The position numbers were made by a program, and so were the translations under genes. A DNA stretch of 64,000 bases from Bradyrhizobium sp. STM 3843 (GTDB lineage Bacteria; Pseudomonadota; Alphaproteobacteria; Rhizobiales; Xanthobacteraceae), in the NCBI RefSeq assembly GCF_000239815.1, contig NZ_CAFK01000085.1:1-64000 (forward strand), written 5' to 3'. Below, piece after piece: positions 8,506 to 17,545 of the stretch (the stretch's first letter is position 1; each line of letters opens with the position of its first letter). The notes beneath the pieces were generated by a model. That model was not told where the DNA came from, ran no database searches, and worked only from the letters and a program-made list of their open reading frames with translations.

Positions 8506-10029
8506 TTACATCGTCGCCCCTAACACCCACGGGGCAAATTCGGCGCCGCCGAAGTCGAAGCTCTCGCTCTTGGTCGGCTGACCGGAGGCCGTCTTCAGCA
8601 TCAGCTCGAAGATACGCTGGCCGCACTCCTGCACCGTCTCCCCGCCATCGAGGATGGTGCCGCAGTTGACGTCCATGTCGTCTTCCATCCGCTTGTACAT
8701 CGGCGTGTTGGTTGCGAGCTTGATCGACGGCGCAGGCTTGCAGCCGAATACACTGCCACGTCCGGTCGTGAAGCAGACCAGGTTGGCGCCACCGGCCACC
8801 TGGCCCGTTGCTGCGACCGGGTCGTAGCCTGGCGTGTCCATGAACACGAAACCCTTCTTGGTGACGGGCTCGGCGTAGCGCAGCACGTCGACCAGGTTGG
8901 TGCTGCCGGCCTTCGCCATCGCACCGAGCGATTTCTCCAGAATGGTCGTGAGGCCGCCGGCCTTGTTACCGGGACTCGGATTGGCGTTCATCTCCGCGCC
9001 CTCGCGCGCGGTATACTCTTCCCACCAGCGCATCAGCGAGACCAGCTTCTCGCCGACCTCGGGGCTCACCGCGCGCCGGGTCAACAGGTGTTCCGCGCCA
9101 TAGGTTTCCGGCGTTTCGGACAGAATCACGGTCCCACCATGGCGGACCAGCAGATCGCTCGCCGCGCCCAGCGCCGGATTGGCCGAAATACCGGAATAGC
9201 CATCGGAGCCGCCGCATTGGAGTGCCACCGTCAGCTCGCTGGCCGAGACCGGCTCACGCCTGACCTTGTTGGCGTCGGCGAGCGCCTCCTTGACGAACGC
9301 GATGCCGGCCTCGACGGTCTTGCGGGTGCCGCCGACCTCCTGGATGTCCATGGCGCGGAGACGGCCCGCAAGCTTCTGCTCCTCCATCAAGCCGCCGATC
9401 TGATTGGCCTCGCAGCCCAGCCCCAGCACGATCACGGCGGCGAAGTTGGGGTGCCGTGCATAGCCGCCGAGTGTCCGCCGCAGCAGTCTCAACGGCTCAT
9501 CGAGCGTCATGCCGCAGCCGGTCTTGTGCGTCAGCGCCACCACGCCATCCACGTTCGGATAGTCCGCCAGCGGATTATCGCCGGTGAACGGGTTCTTCTT
9601 GAAGACATCAGCAATGAGACCCGCGACGTGGGCGCTGCAATTCACGGAAGTGAGAATGCCGATGTAGTTGCGGGTGGCGACCCGCCCGTCCGGACGGCGG
9701 ATGCCATCGAAGGTCGCCGGCAAATCGAAATTCGGCGTCGGCTTGACGTCGACGCCGAAGGCATAGTCCTTGGCAAAATCCCCCATGCCGCAGTTCTGGG
9801 TGTGGACATGCTGGCCCGGCGCAATCGGCGCAGTCGCAAAGCCGATGATCTGGCCATAACGCCGGATCGGCTCTCCTTTCGCAATCGGCCTGATGGCAAC
9901 CTTGTGACCGGCCGGGATGCGTTCCGAGGTCGTGACTCCATCGATAACCGCCAATCCCGCTGGCAAGCTCGCGCGCGCGATCAGCACGCTATCGTCGGGA
10001 TGCAGACGGATGACGGGAGCGGGAGTCAT
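8506..10029 (-). CDS. Altronate/galactarate dehydratase family protein
   Basis: 507 aa from the ATG at 10029, preceded by AGAGAG. An upstream in-frame extension runs into a hairpin and is unlikely. Residues ~10-85 are the SAF-type N-terminal domain (HPDDSVLIARASLPAG through GQHVHTQN). The rest is the UxaA C-terminal catalytic region, including the THKTGCGMTLDEP segment. These iron-dependent enzymes remove water from sugar acids such as altronate or galactarate to give 2-keto-3-deoxy acids. It is the last gene of the minus-strand run after an aldolase and an LDH2-type dehydrogenase, fitting a sugar-acid or hydroxy-acid route. The exact substrate cannot be read from the sequence. Confidence 0.88.
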   Translation of the reverse strand: MTPAPVIRLHPDDSVLIARASLPAGLAVIDGVTTSERIPAGHKVAIRPIAKGEPIRRYGQIIGFATAPIAPGQHVHTQNCGMGDFAKDYAFGVDVKPTPNFDLPATFDGIRRPDGRVATRNYIGILTSVNCSAHVAGLIADVFKKNPFTGDNPLADYPNVDGVVALTHKTGCGMTLDEPLRLLRRTLGGYARHPNFAAVIVLGLGCEANQIGGLMEEQKLAGRLRAMDIQEVGGTRKTVEAGIAFVKEALADANKVRREPVSASELTVALQCGGSDGYSGISANPALGAASDLLVRHGGTVILSETPETYGAEHLLTRRAVSPEVGEKLVSLMRWWEEYTAREGAEMNANPSPGNKAGGLTTILEKSLGAMAKAGSTNLVDVLRYAEPVTKKGFVFMDTPGYDPVAATGQVAGGANLVCFTTGRGSVFGCKPAPSIKLATNTPMYKRMEDDMDVNCGTILDGGETVQECGQRIFELMLKTASGQPTKSESFDFGGAEFAPWVLGATM

Positions 10030-10070
10030 GGCGGAGTCTCTCTGGTTTAGTTGAAGATCGAGCGAGATGG

Positions 10071-10136
10071 GCGAATAGCACATGGCGAGTAGCGAATGGA
10101 TCGATCCCTTTTCGCTACTCCCTGTCCGCTATTCGC
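10071..10136. repeat. Nested inverted repeat in operon gap
   Basis: Outer arms GCGAATAGC (10071-10079) and GCTATTCGC (10128-10136), and inner arms GAGTAGCGAA (10087-10096) and TTCGCTACTC (10111-10120), are all exact. They would fold into one long hairpin in the 112-base gap between the aldolase and dehydratase genes. It could stabilise or terminate the transcript; no T-run follows. Confidence 0.75.
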
Positions 10137-10141
10137 ACACC

Positions 10142-10921
10142 TCACGCCTTGCCCGCGGAATCCTTGCGGGTCTGTGCCACCTGCATCTTCGCGTAGGTCG
10201 CCATCAGCCCGACCTCGTTCGACAGGGTGACGAGCTTGAAGCCCATGTTGATCGCACGCACCGCGCCTTCGGCGCCGCTGCAGTGAATGCCGGGATTGAG
10301 GCCGCGCTTGCCGCATTCCTTCACGATCTTTTCGTAGATGGCCAGGATCTCCGGCTCTTCGCGGTCAAGCTTCGGCACCAGACCGTAGGAGAAGCCGAGA
10401 TCGGACGGACCGATATAGACGCCGTCGATACCCTCCACATCCAGGATCGCCTCCATGTTCTCGACCGCCGTCCTGGTTTCCATCATCGGCAGCAGTACGA
10501 TCTCGTCGTTGGCGGTCTTCTGATATTCGCCGGCGGCGCCATACAGGCCGGACCGGATCGGCCCGTTCGAGCGGGTGCCCTTCGGCGGATATTTGGAATA
10601 AGAGACAAGGTTCCTGGCTTCGTCGGGTGTATTGACCATCGGGCAGATCACGCCATAGGCGCCGCCGTCGAGCACCTTGCCGATGACGCCGGGTTCGTTC
10701 CAGGGCACGCGCACCATCGGCGTCACTGGATGGCCATGCATGGCCTGGAAACATTGCACCATCGACAGATAGTCCTGCACGCCGTGCTGCATATCGACCG
10801 TGACGCTGTCGAAGCCGCATTGCGCTACCACCTCGGCGGAGAAGCCGGAGGGGATCGCAAGCCACGCGTTGACCACGGCCTTGCCTTGCGCCCAGAGTTG
10901 CTTGACCTTGTTGTTTGCCAC
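10142..10921 (-). CDS. HpcH/HpaI family aldolase
   Basis: 259 aa. I prefer the GTG at 10921 because AAGGGGAAGGAA lies directly upstream; an ATG eight codons earlier has no site. This is a class II pyruvate aldolase of the HpcH/HpaI family. It has an early His in DMQHGVQDY, Arg in PMVRVPWNEP, metal-ligand Glu in LLPMMETRTA and Asp in YIGPSDLGFSYG. Members cleave 4-hydroxy-2-oxoheptanedioate or 2-keto-3-deoxy sugar acids to pyruvate plus an aldehyde. It could serve the adjacent dehydratase, or provide the HpaI step absent from the hpa genes at 17.6-22.9 kb. Which is right is open. Confidence 0.85.
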   Translation of the reverse strand: MANNKVKQLWAQGKAVVNAWLAIPSGFSAEVVAQCGFDSVTVDMQHGVQDYLSMVQCFQAMHGHPVTPMVRVPWNEPGVIGKVLDGGAYGVICPMVNTPDEARNLVSYSKYPPKGTRSNGPIRSGLYGAAGEYQKTANDEIVLLPMMETRTAVENMEAILDVEGIDGVYIGPSDLGFSYGLVPKLDREEPEILAIYEKIVKECGKRGLNPGIHCSGAEGAVRAINMGFKLVTLSNEVGLMATYAKMQVAQTRKDSAGKA

Positions 10922-11024
10922 TTGGTTTCCTTCCCCTTTATCCATCCCGCTCTCACCGTTGCCAACAAGGCGGTCGAGCGATCATGCCTGGTCGTATCGC
11001 CTGCACTTGCAAGGCCGGTATCGA

Positions 11025-12110
11025 TCAGGCGGTTGCCCGCTGAATGCTTGCCTCGCTGACGCCAACCTCGCGCGCTGTGCCTACTATCGCCGCCCACGTG
11101 TCATCCGGCAAGGGTACGCCGTTCGCGGTGCGCTCGGCACGCATCTTTCGCTCGGGATCGCCGGGCACCAGCACCTGATCGACGCCGCCAACCGGCTTGG
11201 TCGCACGGATGAAGTCCGTATAGCGCGTGACTTCGTCGTCGAAGAAGTCCGAGGGATCGACCACCTTGGGGTCGATATAGAACGCCAGCATGCCGTTGGC
11301 GAAGCGCCGATTGGCCGAGGTCGCGCCGGTGCCGGTCAACGCGCCACCCAACAGCTCGCAGATGAAGGCGAGCCCCGAGCCTTTGTGCTCGCCGAAAGCA
11401 CGGATCGCGCCCGTCCCCTTGGTGTGGTCGCGCGCGCCCTCAGCCTCATAGGGACCGTAGAGCACGGCGGGATCTTCGCTCAGGCTGCCGTCGGCATCGA
11501 TCAGCGCGCCCTTCGGCAGCTTCTTGCCGCCGCGGCTTGCGACCAGGACCTTGCCTTCGGCAACGATCGAGGTGGCAAAATCCAGCACGATCGGATCCTG
11601 CCCCTGGCGCGGGATGCCGACGCAATAGGGTGCGGTCGAGAACCGTTTCTCAACGCCGCCAAACGGCGCAACCAGAAGCGAGCCGGCGGCGGTGACGAAA
11701 TGCACCGACACCAGCCCCTCGGCGGCCGCCATCTCGGCCCAATCACCAACCCGGCCGAGATGGCCGGAATTGCGCAGAGCAAGCGCGGCAAGGCCCGCCG
11801 TCTTGCATTTCTCGATGCCGAGCTTCACCGCTTGGGGCGTCACCGTCTGACCGTAGCCGAACTTGCCATCGACCACCACGAGCGAAGGCGTGTCGATCAC
11901 GACCTCAGGGGTCTGGTTGGGCACGATCGAGCCCATCTTCTTCCATCGGATGTAGACCGGCACGCGGATCACGCCGTGGCTGTCATGCCCGGTGAGGTTC
12001 GCCGTGGTGAGATAGGTTGCGATCCGGCGCGCCTCCTCGGATGAGGATTCGGCATGCTCGAAAATGTCGGCAACGAAATCGATGAGATTTGCGACCTTGA
12101 TGGTGACCAT
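11025..12110 (-). CDS. LDH2/malate dehydrogenase family oxidoreductase
   Basis: 361 aa, matching the NAD(P)-dependent LDH2/MDH2 family (YlbC/ComC/AllD type), which is unrelated to ordinary Rossmann dehydrogenases. The catalytic His45 in GHDSHGVIRVP is present, as are the conserved GRVGDWAEMAA and GEHKGSGLAFI stretches. Such enzymes oxidise 2-hydroxy acids (lactate, malate, ureidoglycolate, sulfolactate) to 2-oxo acids in the cytoplasm. It starts 18 bases after the livF stop, so it is almost certainly in the transporter operon, suggesting that the imported compound is, or becomes, a 2-hydroxy acid. Confidence 0.88.
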   Translation of the reverse strand: MVTIKVANLIDFVADIFEHAESSSEEARRIATYLTTANLTGHDSHGVIRVPVYIRWKKMGSIVPNQTPEVVIDTPSLVVVDGKFGYGQTVTPQAVKLGIEKCKTAGLAALALRNSGHLGRVGDWAEMAAAEGLVSVHFVTAAGSLLVAPFGGVEKRFSTAPYCVGIPRQGQDPIVLDFATSIVAEGKVLVASRGGKKLPKGALIDADGSLSEDPAVLYGPYEAEGARDHTKGTGAIRAFGEHKGSGLAFICELLGGALTGTGATSANRRFANGMLAFYIDPKVVDPSDFFDDEVTRYTDFIRATKPVGGVDQVLVPGDPERKMRAERTANGVPLPDDTWAAIVGTAREVGVSEASIQRATA

Positions 12111-12128
12111 GACAACTCGCAGATACGA

Positions 12129-12860
12129 TCAGGCAGGAACTTTCGCATGACCGCCCAGATAGGCGGCGCGAATGGCTTCGTTGCCCCACAACTCGTCGGG
12201 CTTGCCGCCGAGCACAATACGCCCGGTTTCCAGCACATAGCCATAGTCGGCAACAGATAGCCCCATGCGCGCATTCTGCTCGACAAGCAAGACCGTCGTT
12301 GATCGGCGAATTTCCGAGATGATCCGGAACACCGCCTGCACGATCACGGGCGCGAGGCCGAGTGATGGCTCATCCAGCAGCAGCAGCTTCGGCTTGGCCA
12401 TCAGTCCGCGCGCCACCGCCACCATTTGCAGCTGGCCGCCGGAGAGCGTCCAGCCCAGCGCATTGGAGAACTTCCGGATGTCCGGAAACAGGTCGAACAT
12501 GGCGTCCGCCTCGCGCGACAGCTGCGCTTTCGGCGCGCGGCGGTTCGAGGCGCCGAGCATGATGTTTTCCTTCACCGTCAGGCCCGGGAACACCCGCCGC
12601 CCCTCCGGCACGTGCGAAATGCCGCGCCGCACGATCGTCTCCGGCCCGAGTCCTGAAATTGGTTCGCCATCGAAGACGATCTCGCCCGACGCCGGCTTTG
12701 TCAGGCCCGATATCGCCCGCAAGGTGGTCGACTTGCCGGCACCATTGGCGCCGAGCAGGGTGACAACCTTGCCCTCCTCCACGCTGAATGAAACGCCGCG
12801 CAGCGCCTCGATCTCACCGTAGCGCACGACAAGGTTACGAACTTCGAGTAGCGGCATCAT
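12129..12860 (-). CDS. livF: Branched-chain-type ABC transporter ATPase LivF (system 1)
   Basis: 243 aa. Walker A is GANGAGKST near residue 35, the signature is LSGGQLQMV, and Walker B is LLLLDEPSLG followed by LAP, typical of the LivF group. Its start overlaps the stop of the upstream permease/ATPase fusion by four bases. Two consecutive ATG codons begin the frame and either may be used. It supplies one of the two ATPase subunits for a HAAT-family importer, the other being fused to LivM. The substrate may not be an amino acid, since metabolic genes for hydroxy or sugar acids follow immediately. Confidence 0.92.
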   Translation of the reverse strand: MMPLLEVRNLVVRYGEIEALRGVSFSVEEGKVVTLLGANGAGKSTTLRAISGLTKPASGEIVFDGEPISGLGPETIVRRGISHVPEGRRVFPGLTVKENIMLGASNRRAPKAQLSREADAMFDLFPDIRKFSNALGWTLSGGQLQMVAVARGLMAKPKLLLLDEPSLGLAPVIVQAVFRIISEIRRSTTVLLVEQNARMGLSVADYGYVLETGRIVLGGKPDELWGNEAIRAAYLGGHAKVPA

Positions 12861-14638
12861 TCGCTCCCGAGATAGGCGGAGACGACATCGGGATGGCGCA
12901 GCACGGCCATCGATTCACCGTCCGCGATGCGGCGACCGAAATTGAGCACCGTGATGTGCTGCGCGGCTTCACTGACCAAGGTCATGTCGTGATCGATGAT
13001 CAGGATCGTGAGGCCTTGCGCGGCGATCCGCTTCAGCAGCTCATGCAGTTCGAGCTTCTCGGTCGAGTTCAGCCCGGCCGCCGGCTCGTCGAGCAGAAGC
13101 AGCGTCGGGTTTGCCGCCAGCGCGCGTGCGATCTCGATCAGCCGCTGGTGCCCGTAGGAGAAGCTCGTGATCAGTTCGTTGGCACGGTTGCCGAGCCCGA
13201 CGAAGGTCAGCGCCTCCATGGCCCGCTCCGTCAGGGCCGCATGGCCCCCGGTTCCGATCATCGTGTTGCCGGATCGCTCGGCGCCGATCTCGACGTTCTC
13301 GAGCGCCGTCATCGACCGGAACAGCCGGATGTTCTGGAACGTCCGCCCGAGCCCTGCTGCCGTACGCTGATGCGGCGGCATGTTGGTGATATCAGTCCCG
13401 TCGAGCAGGATCGTGCCCGACGTGGCCTTATACAGGCCCGAGAGCACGTTGAGCGTGGTGGTCTTGCCTGATCCGTTCGGCCCGATCAAAGCGTGCACGC
13501 CCCCGCGCCTCACCGCAATATCGACACTGTCGACCGCTTTGAGACCGCCGAAGTGCTTCGACAGGCCTTTGACTTCCAGCACGATATCGCCGCCTGTTGT
13601 CGCGGGCTTCAGCTGCAGCGGCTTGACGGCCGGCGGCGCCTTGGTCTTCGTCCGCCAGCGGTCGAACCCCGCGGTGACAAAGCCCCAAATGCCCTCGGGC
13701 ATGAAGCGAATGATCAGGATCACGAACAGACCGTAGATCGCCAAATAAAGTCCCGGCACGCTTTTGAGGAAGCGCAGCCATTCCGGGATGAGGATCAGAA
13801 GACCGGTGCCAATCACCGACCCGATCGGAGACGCCACGCCGCCAAGCAGCGACATCGTCAGGAACACGATCGACTCGGCAAAGGAGAACTGATCCGGACT
13901 GACATAGGCGAAACCGCCGGCGAACAAGCCACCGGCGAGCCCGCCGAGCATGGCACAGATCGCGAAGGCGTAGACCTTTGTTTTGAAGATATCGATGCCG
14001 TTCACGCCGGCCGCGAGCTCGTTGTCGCGCACCGCTCGCATGGCGCGGCCGAGCTTGGTGTCCGGCAGATGCCAGACGATGTAGCCCACGATTGCCAGCG
14101 CCGCGACGCAGAAGGCCAGATAGCTCTGGGAGCTCGCAAACAGCGATGGACGACCAATCCGGGACACGCCGTCGGGCCCATGCGTCAGCCAGATGGCATT
14201 GATCATCACCAGCGTCATGATCTGCTGGAACGAGATCGTCACCATCGCGAGATAGTGTCCGCCGAGCCGCAAGGTCGACATGCCCAAAAATGCGCCCGCG
14301 ACGATCGCGACCAGACAGCCAGCGACCAGGCAGAGCCAATAGCTCATCTGCAGGTCAGTGGTGCCGAGACCCACGGCGTAGGCGCCCAGGCCGAAGAAGG
14401 CCGCTTGTGCCAGATTGATCTGACCGCACAGACCGAGCACGACGGAAACCCCGAAGACCGCGATCGAGAAGGTCGTCGCCTGCAACAGGATGTTGAGGAC
14501 ATAACCGTCGAACTGCATCGACGCGGCGAGCATCACCAGAACTGCGGCGGCGATGAAATAGGGAACGTGTCTCAGCACGGCGGGCCTCGAACGCGCTGTC
14601 GATACGGTACCCCGCATGTTGTCGCTTTCTACGCTCAT
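12857..14638 (-). CDS. LivM-LivG fusion: ABC permease and ATPase in one protein
   Basis: 593 aa from the ATG at 14638 (GGAGAAGGC just upstream, four-base overlap with livH). Residues ~25-330 are a LivM-type permease with 8-10 membrane segments and the FGLCGQINLAQAAFFGLGAY-type motif. After a linker with KAPPAVKPLQLKP at ~330-345, residues ~350-593 are a LivG ATPase: Walker A GPNGSGKTT, signature TSFSYGHQRLIEIARAL (SYGHQ in place of LSGGQ) and Walker B LLLLDEPAAGLN. The frame is continuous, so the fusion is real here. The protein would sit in the inner membrane with its ATPase on the cytoplasmic side, pairing with LivH and LivF. Confidence 0.92.
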   Translation of the reverse strand: MSVESDNMRGTVSTARSRPAVLRHVPYFIAAAVLVMLAASMQFDGYVLNILLQATTFSIAVFGVSVVLGLCGQINLAQAAFFGLGAYAVGLGTTDLQMSYWLCLVAGCLVAIVAGAFLGMSTLRLGGHYLAMVTISFQQIMTLVMINAIWLTHGPDGVSRIGRPSLFASSQSYLAFCVAALAIVGYIVWHLPDTKLGRAMRAVRDNELAAGVNGIDIFKTKVYAFAICAMLGGLAGGLFAGGFAYVSPDQFSFAESIVFLTMSLLGGVASPIGSVIGTGLLILIPEWLRFLKSVPGLYLAIYGLFVILIIRFMPEGIWGFVTAGFDRWRTKTKAPPAVKPLQLKPATTGGDIVLEVKGLSKHFGGLKAVDSVDIAVRRGGVHALIGPNGSGKTTTLNVLSGLYKATSGTILLDGTDITNMPPHQRTAAGLGRTFQNIRLFRSMTALENVEIGAERSGNTMIGTGGHAALTERAMEALTFVGLGNRANELITSFSYGHQRLIEIARALAANPTLLLLDEPAAGLNSTEKLELHELLKRIAAQGLTILIIDHDMTLVSEAAQHITVLNFGRRIADGESMAVLRHPDVVSAYLGSE

Positions 14639-15510
14639 GCCTTCTCCGCCACGCGTTCGCCAAAAATGCCCTGCGGCCGGAAGATCAGGAAGGCGACCAG
14701 CACCAGAAAGGCGAAGCCGTCCTTGTACGGGACAGAAATGTAGGCCGCGCCAAACGTCTCGATCACGCCGAGCGCAAGACCGCCGATGATCGCACCGGCC
14801 ACATCGCCGAAGCCACCGATGATGGTCGCCGCGAAGGCCTTCAGCGCGATCGTCGAACCCATCTGGATCGAGACGAACAGAATTGGCGCCACCAGGATGC
14901 CCGCGAGGCCGCCAAGAACTGCGGAATAGATGAAGGTGATCATGATCATCGTCGACACGGAAATTCCGAGCAACGACGCCATCTCCTTGTCTTGCGAGGT
15001 GGCCTGAAGCTTCTTGCCGAGAAGCGTGTGCTCGAAGAACCAATAGTTGAAGATGACGAGCGCGATCGTCACCGCGATGATCAGAAGATACTGGCTGTCC
15101 AGATAGACCGGTCCGAGTTGAATTCCCGGCGTCTCAAACCAGCCCTGCAGCACCTGCGGCTGCGGGCCGTAGATCGCCAGCACCGAATTGGCAAGCAGGA
15201 TCGAGGCGCCGATGGTCGCGATGATGACCGGCAGATAGCTGCGATGACGCAGCGGATAATACACACCGAGATTGAAGATCATGCCGAGGAGCGCCATGCC
15301 CGCAAGGGCAATCAGGAACGACAGCCAGTAGGGCCAGCCGAGATCGACCGCGAAGACCACCATCAGATAGGCCGCGACCATCGAGAACTCGCCTTGCGCG
15401 AAGTTCACCACATTGGTGGCACGGAAGATCAGAACGAAGCCGAGCGCGACCAGCGCATAGACGGCACCGATCCCGATACCCGTGAACAAGAGTTGAAGAA
15501 CGAGATCCAT
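14635..15510 (-). CDS. livH: Branched-chain-type ABC permease LivH (system 1)
   Basis: 291 aa integral membrane protein with about eight hydrophobic segments and the family motif NVVNFAQGEFSMVAAY near residue 33. It forms the permease heterodimer with the LivM half of the following fusion. Its TGA stop overlaps that ATG (ATGA), giving tight coupling. It lies 85 bases downstream of the binding-protein gene. Confidence 0.93.
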   Translation of the reverse strand: MDLVLQLLFTGIGIGAVYALVALGFVLIFRATNVVNFAQGEFSMVAAYLMVVFAVDLGWPYWLSFLIALAGMALLGMIFNLGVYYPLRHRSYLPVIIATIGASILLANSVLAIYGPQPQVLQGWFETPGIQLGPVYLDSQYLLIIAVTIALVIFNYWFFEHTLLGKKLQATSQDKEMASLLGISVSTMIMITFIYSAVLGGLAGILVAPILFVSIQMGSTIALKAFAATIIGGFGDVAGAIIGGLALGVIETFGAAYISVPYKDGFAFLVLVAFLIFRPQGIFGERVAEKA

Positions 15511-15595
15511 GACGGCCGGAGACCCCTCGAGGGAAGCGCTTGCGACGAAGCGATGGCGACCTCCCCGCCCGATGCGGAGAGGTCGCTGCGCACGG

Positions 15596-16741
15596 TCAGT
15601 CCGTGAACTCGATATGCTTGTCGAAGGCGATGTTGCCCTTATCGTTCTTCACGATGTTGTAGCCGTGCAGGCCGTCGCCGTTCTGGTCGAAATTGTATTC
15701 GCCCTCGGCGCCCGGGAATTTCTTGATCGCAAGAATCGCCTCGCGGATTTTGCCGGGCTCGGTCGAGCCGGCCTTGTTGATCGCGGCCGCAAGCACATTG
15801 ATAGCGTCGTAGGTCCACGAGCTCTGGTTGTCGGGTGCAACCTTGGCGACCTCGCGATACGCCTTGCCGAACGCCTTCGAGGCCTCGCTGGAGTCCTCGG
15901 CGTAATCGGCGACTCCATAGGTGTTGTAGAGAGCTGGACCGGCGAGCTTCAACGCCGTGATATTGACGATCGAGGGCGAGCCGACCCAGGGAATATTGAC
16001 GCCAAGCTGGCGTAGCTGGCGCGCAAAGATGCCAAGATCGTTCTCGAAGGTGAAATAGGAGCCGAGGATGTCAGCACCCGACTGCTTGATCGCGAGCACG
16101 ACCGGCGTGAAGTCCTGGCTCTGGTTGGCATAGCCCTGATCGAGCACGGCCGGGGAGCCAAGCTTCTCCAGCGCGGCCGAGAGCGCCTTGCCGCCCGCAG
16201 TGCCGAACGCGTCGGTCGAATGCAAAATTGCCCACTTCTTCTTGCCGAGCGTATTGACGCCATATTCGGCGATGACACGGCCGGAGTAGCTGTCGTTAGG
16301 ACGGAAGCGGAACAGCCATTGGTTGCCCATATGGGTGAGGTTCGGATCGGTGCCGCCGATCATCACGGGCTTGCCGAGCTTGAGCACGTCGGGCGCCATC
16401 GCATGCACCTGGGTCGAACGGATCGAGCCGAGGAAGGCCACGATGTCGGACTGGGCAGCGAGCTTGGAGAAGGCCAGCACAATACCCGGATTGGTGGTCT
16501 GGTCATCCTCGACGATGAGTTCGGCCTGCTTGCCGAGAATACCGCCGGCCTTGTTGACCGCGTCGAGGGCGAGCTTGGCGCCCTTGATGGCGTAGCCGCC
16601 CGATTCCGCTGCCGGACCCGTCACGGGTGCGCACATGCCGATCTTGATCGTCGAGGCCTGCGCACGGGCGCTGGTGATGATGGAAGGTGCAGCAAGTCCG
16701 GCGACGATGCCGGCCGCGAAATCGCGTCTCGTCAAACTCAT
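15596..16741 (-). CDS. livK: ABC substrate-binding protein, LivK type (system 1)
   Basis: 381 aa. The N-terminus carries SLTRRDFAAGIVAG, a twin-arginine signal with an AxA-type cleavage near residue 27 (SARAQ), so the protein is predicted to be exported folded. The mature part is a periplasmic-binding protein type I fold (TIKIGMCAPVTGPAAESGG at its start), as in Leu/Ile/Val- and amide-binding proteins. It heads the minus-strand transporter operon. The region before it holds a perfect palindrome CTTGATCAAG at 16936-16945 that might be a regulator site. Ligand identity cannot be deduced; neighbouring enzymes suggest an organic acid. Confidence 0.9.
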   Translation of the reverse strand: MSLTRRDFAAGIVAGLAAPSIITSARAQASTIKIGMCAPVTGPAAESGGYAIKGAKLALDAVNKAGGILGKQAELIVEDDQTTNPGIVLAFSKLAAQSDIVAFLGSIRSTQVHAMAPDVLKLGKPVMIGGTDPNLTHMGNQWLFRFRPNDSYSGRVIAEYGVNTLGKKKWAILHSTDAFGTAGGKALSAALEKLGSPAVLDQGYANQSQDFTPVVLAIKQSGADILGSYFTFENDLGIFARQLRQLGVNIPWVGSPSIVNITALKLAGPALYNTYGVADYAEDSSEASKAFGKAYREVAKVAPDNQSSWTYDAINVLAAAINKAGSTEPGKIREAILAIKKFPGAEGEYNFDQNGDGLHGYNIVKNDKGNIAFDKHIEFTD

Positions 16742-16982
16742 CTATAGTCCTCCCTGACCGCCTGTTGTGAGCGGCCCTGCTCGTGCTCGCGGATCTTCGT
16801 CCGCAGAACCATGGCTGTTTAAGGGCTCTTTAGGCCCGAGTAAATTGCAATCGCGACGATATCGATCCTGTGAGTAGTCACGCCACTTTAAAATGATTAA
16901 CGCCGCTGGGGCTTCCGCATTCCACCTGCCTAGCTCTTGATCAAGTTATGCAACTAAGCCGGAGCGTCATGCAAAACTGCGT

Positions 16983-17492
16983 TCACTCCCTCTCCGCGAC
17001 AAGAAGGTCTCCAGCAAGACTGGCCTCCAGATCAACCAGCATCTTTTGCAGCTCGTCCAATCTGCGTACGCCGTAGCGGGCCGCGATCGCCGCGTAGATG
17101 GCCTCCGACGTGGGAGCAACCTGGGCAATCAGCTTCAGGCCTTTCGGTGAAATCGAGAGGAGACCGCGCCTGAGATCGTTCGTATCAGTCTGGCGCTCGA
17201 TCAAGCCGCGTGCGTCAAGATCCCGCAGGATTCGCGACAGGCTGGGGCCGAGCAGAAAAGCCACCCGCGCAAGCTCCGTTACATCGATCGCCTCGACTGC
17301 GGCCAATGCACGCAGGATGCGCCATTGCTGTTCGGTCAGGTCATGCTTGCGCAAGTTGGGGCGGAACTGGCGCATCACGGCTTCGCGAGCGCGAAGCAGC
17401 GCCATCGGCAAGGATTGCGAAAAGCCCCGCATCGGGACCGGATGCGCCTCCCTTGCTCCTTGCTTGCCGCTCGCTGCCCGCTTCTGCGCCAT
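16983..17492 (-). CDS. hpaR: MarR-family regulator HpaR
   Basis: 169 aa from the ATG at 17492; a longer TTG-started version at 17525 is possible but would extend into the control region. The sequence PMRGFSQSLPMALLRAREAVM and the winged-helix core HDLTEQQWRILRAL, followed by ELARVAFLLGPSLSRIL, are typical of HpaR, the repressor of homoprotocatechuate (4-hydroxyphenylacetate) catabolism. It is divergent from hpaH with a 113-base gap that contains two inverted repeats. It probably represses the hpa genes and itself, and perhaps the Liv genes behind it on the same strand. Confidence 0.85.
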   Translation of the reverse strand: MAQKRAASGKQGAREAHPVPMRGFSQSLPMALLRAREAVMRQFRPNLRKHDLTEQQWRILRALAAVEAIDVTELARVAFLLGPSLSRILRDLDARGLIERQTDTNDLRRGLLSISPKGLKLIAQVAPTSEAIYAAIAARYGVRRLDELQKMLVDLEASLAGDLLVAERE

Positions 17493-17517
17493 ATGATCGC
17501 CGACCGCCCATTCAAAT

Positions 17518-17535
17518 GTTTGCAATGCAGCAAAC
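17518..17535. promoter_or_regulatory. Inverted repeat in the hpaR-hpaH control region
   Basis: GTTTGC (17518-17523) and GCAAAC (17530-17535) flank a six-base spacer. The site lies 26-43 bases upstream of the chosen hpaR start, so it is a candidate auto-regulatory site for HpaR. Confidence 0.45.
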
Positions 17536-17545
17536 GTTATCCGGT

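Noticed and set aside
14639..15043. Upstream extension of the LivM-LivG frame into livH
   Set aside because: The extension is out of frame with livH and Arg/His-rich; the ATG at 14638 has a strong ribosome site and proper membrane sequence after it.
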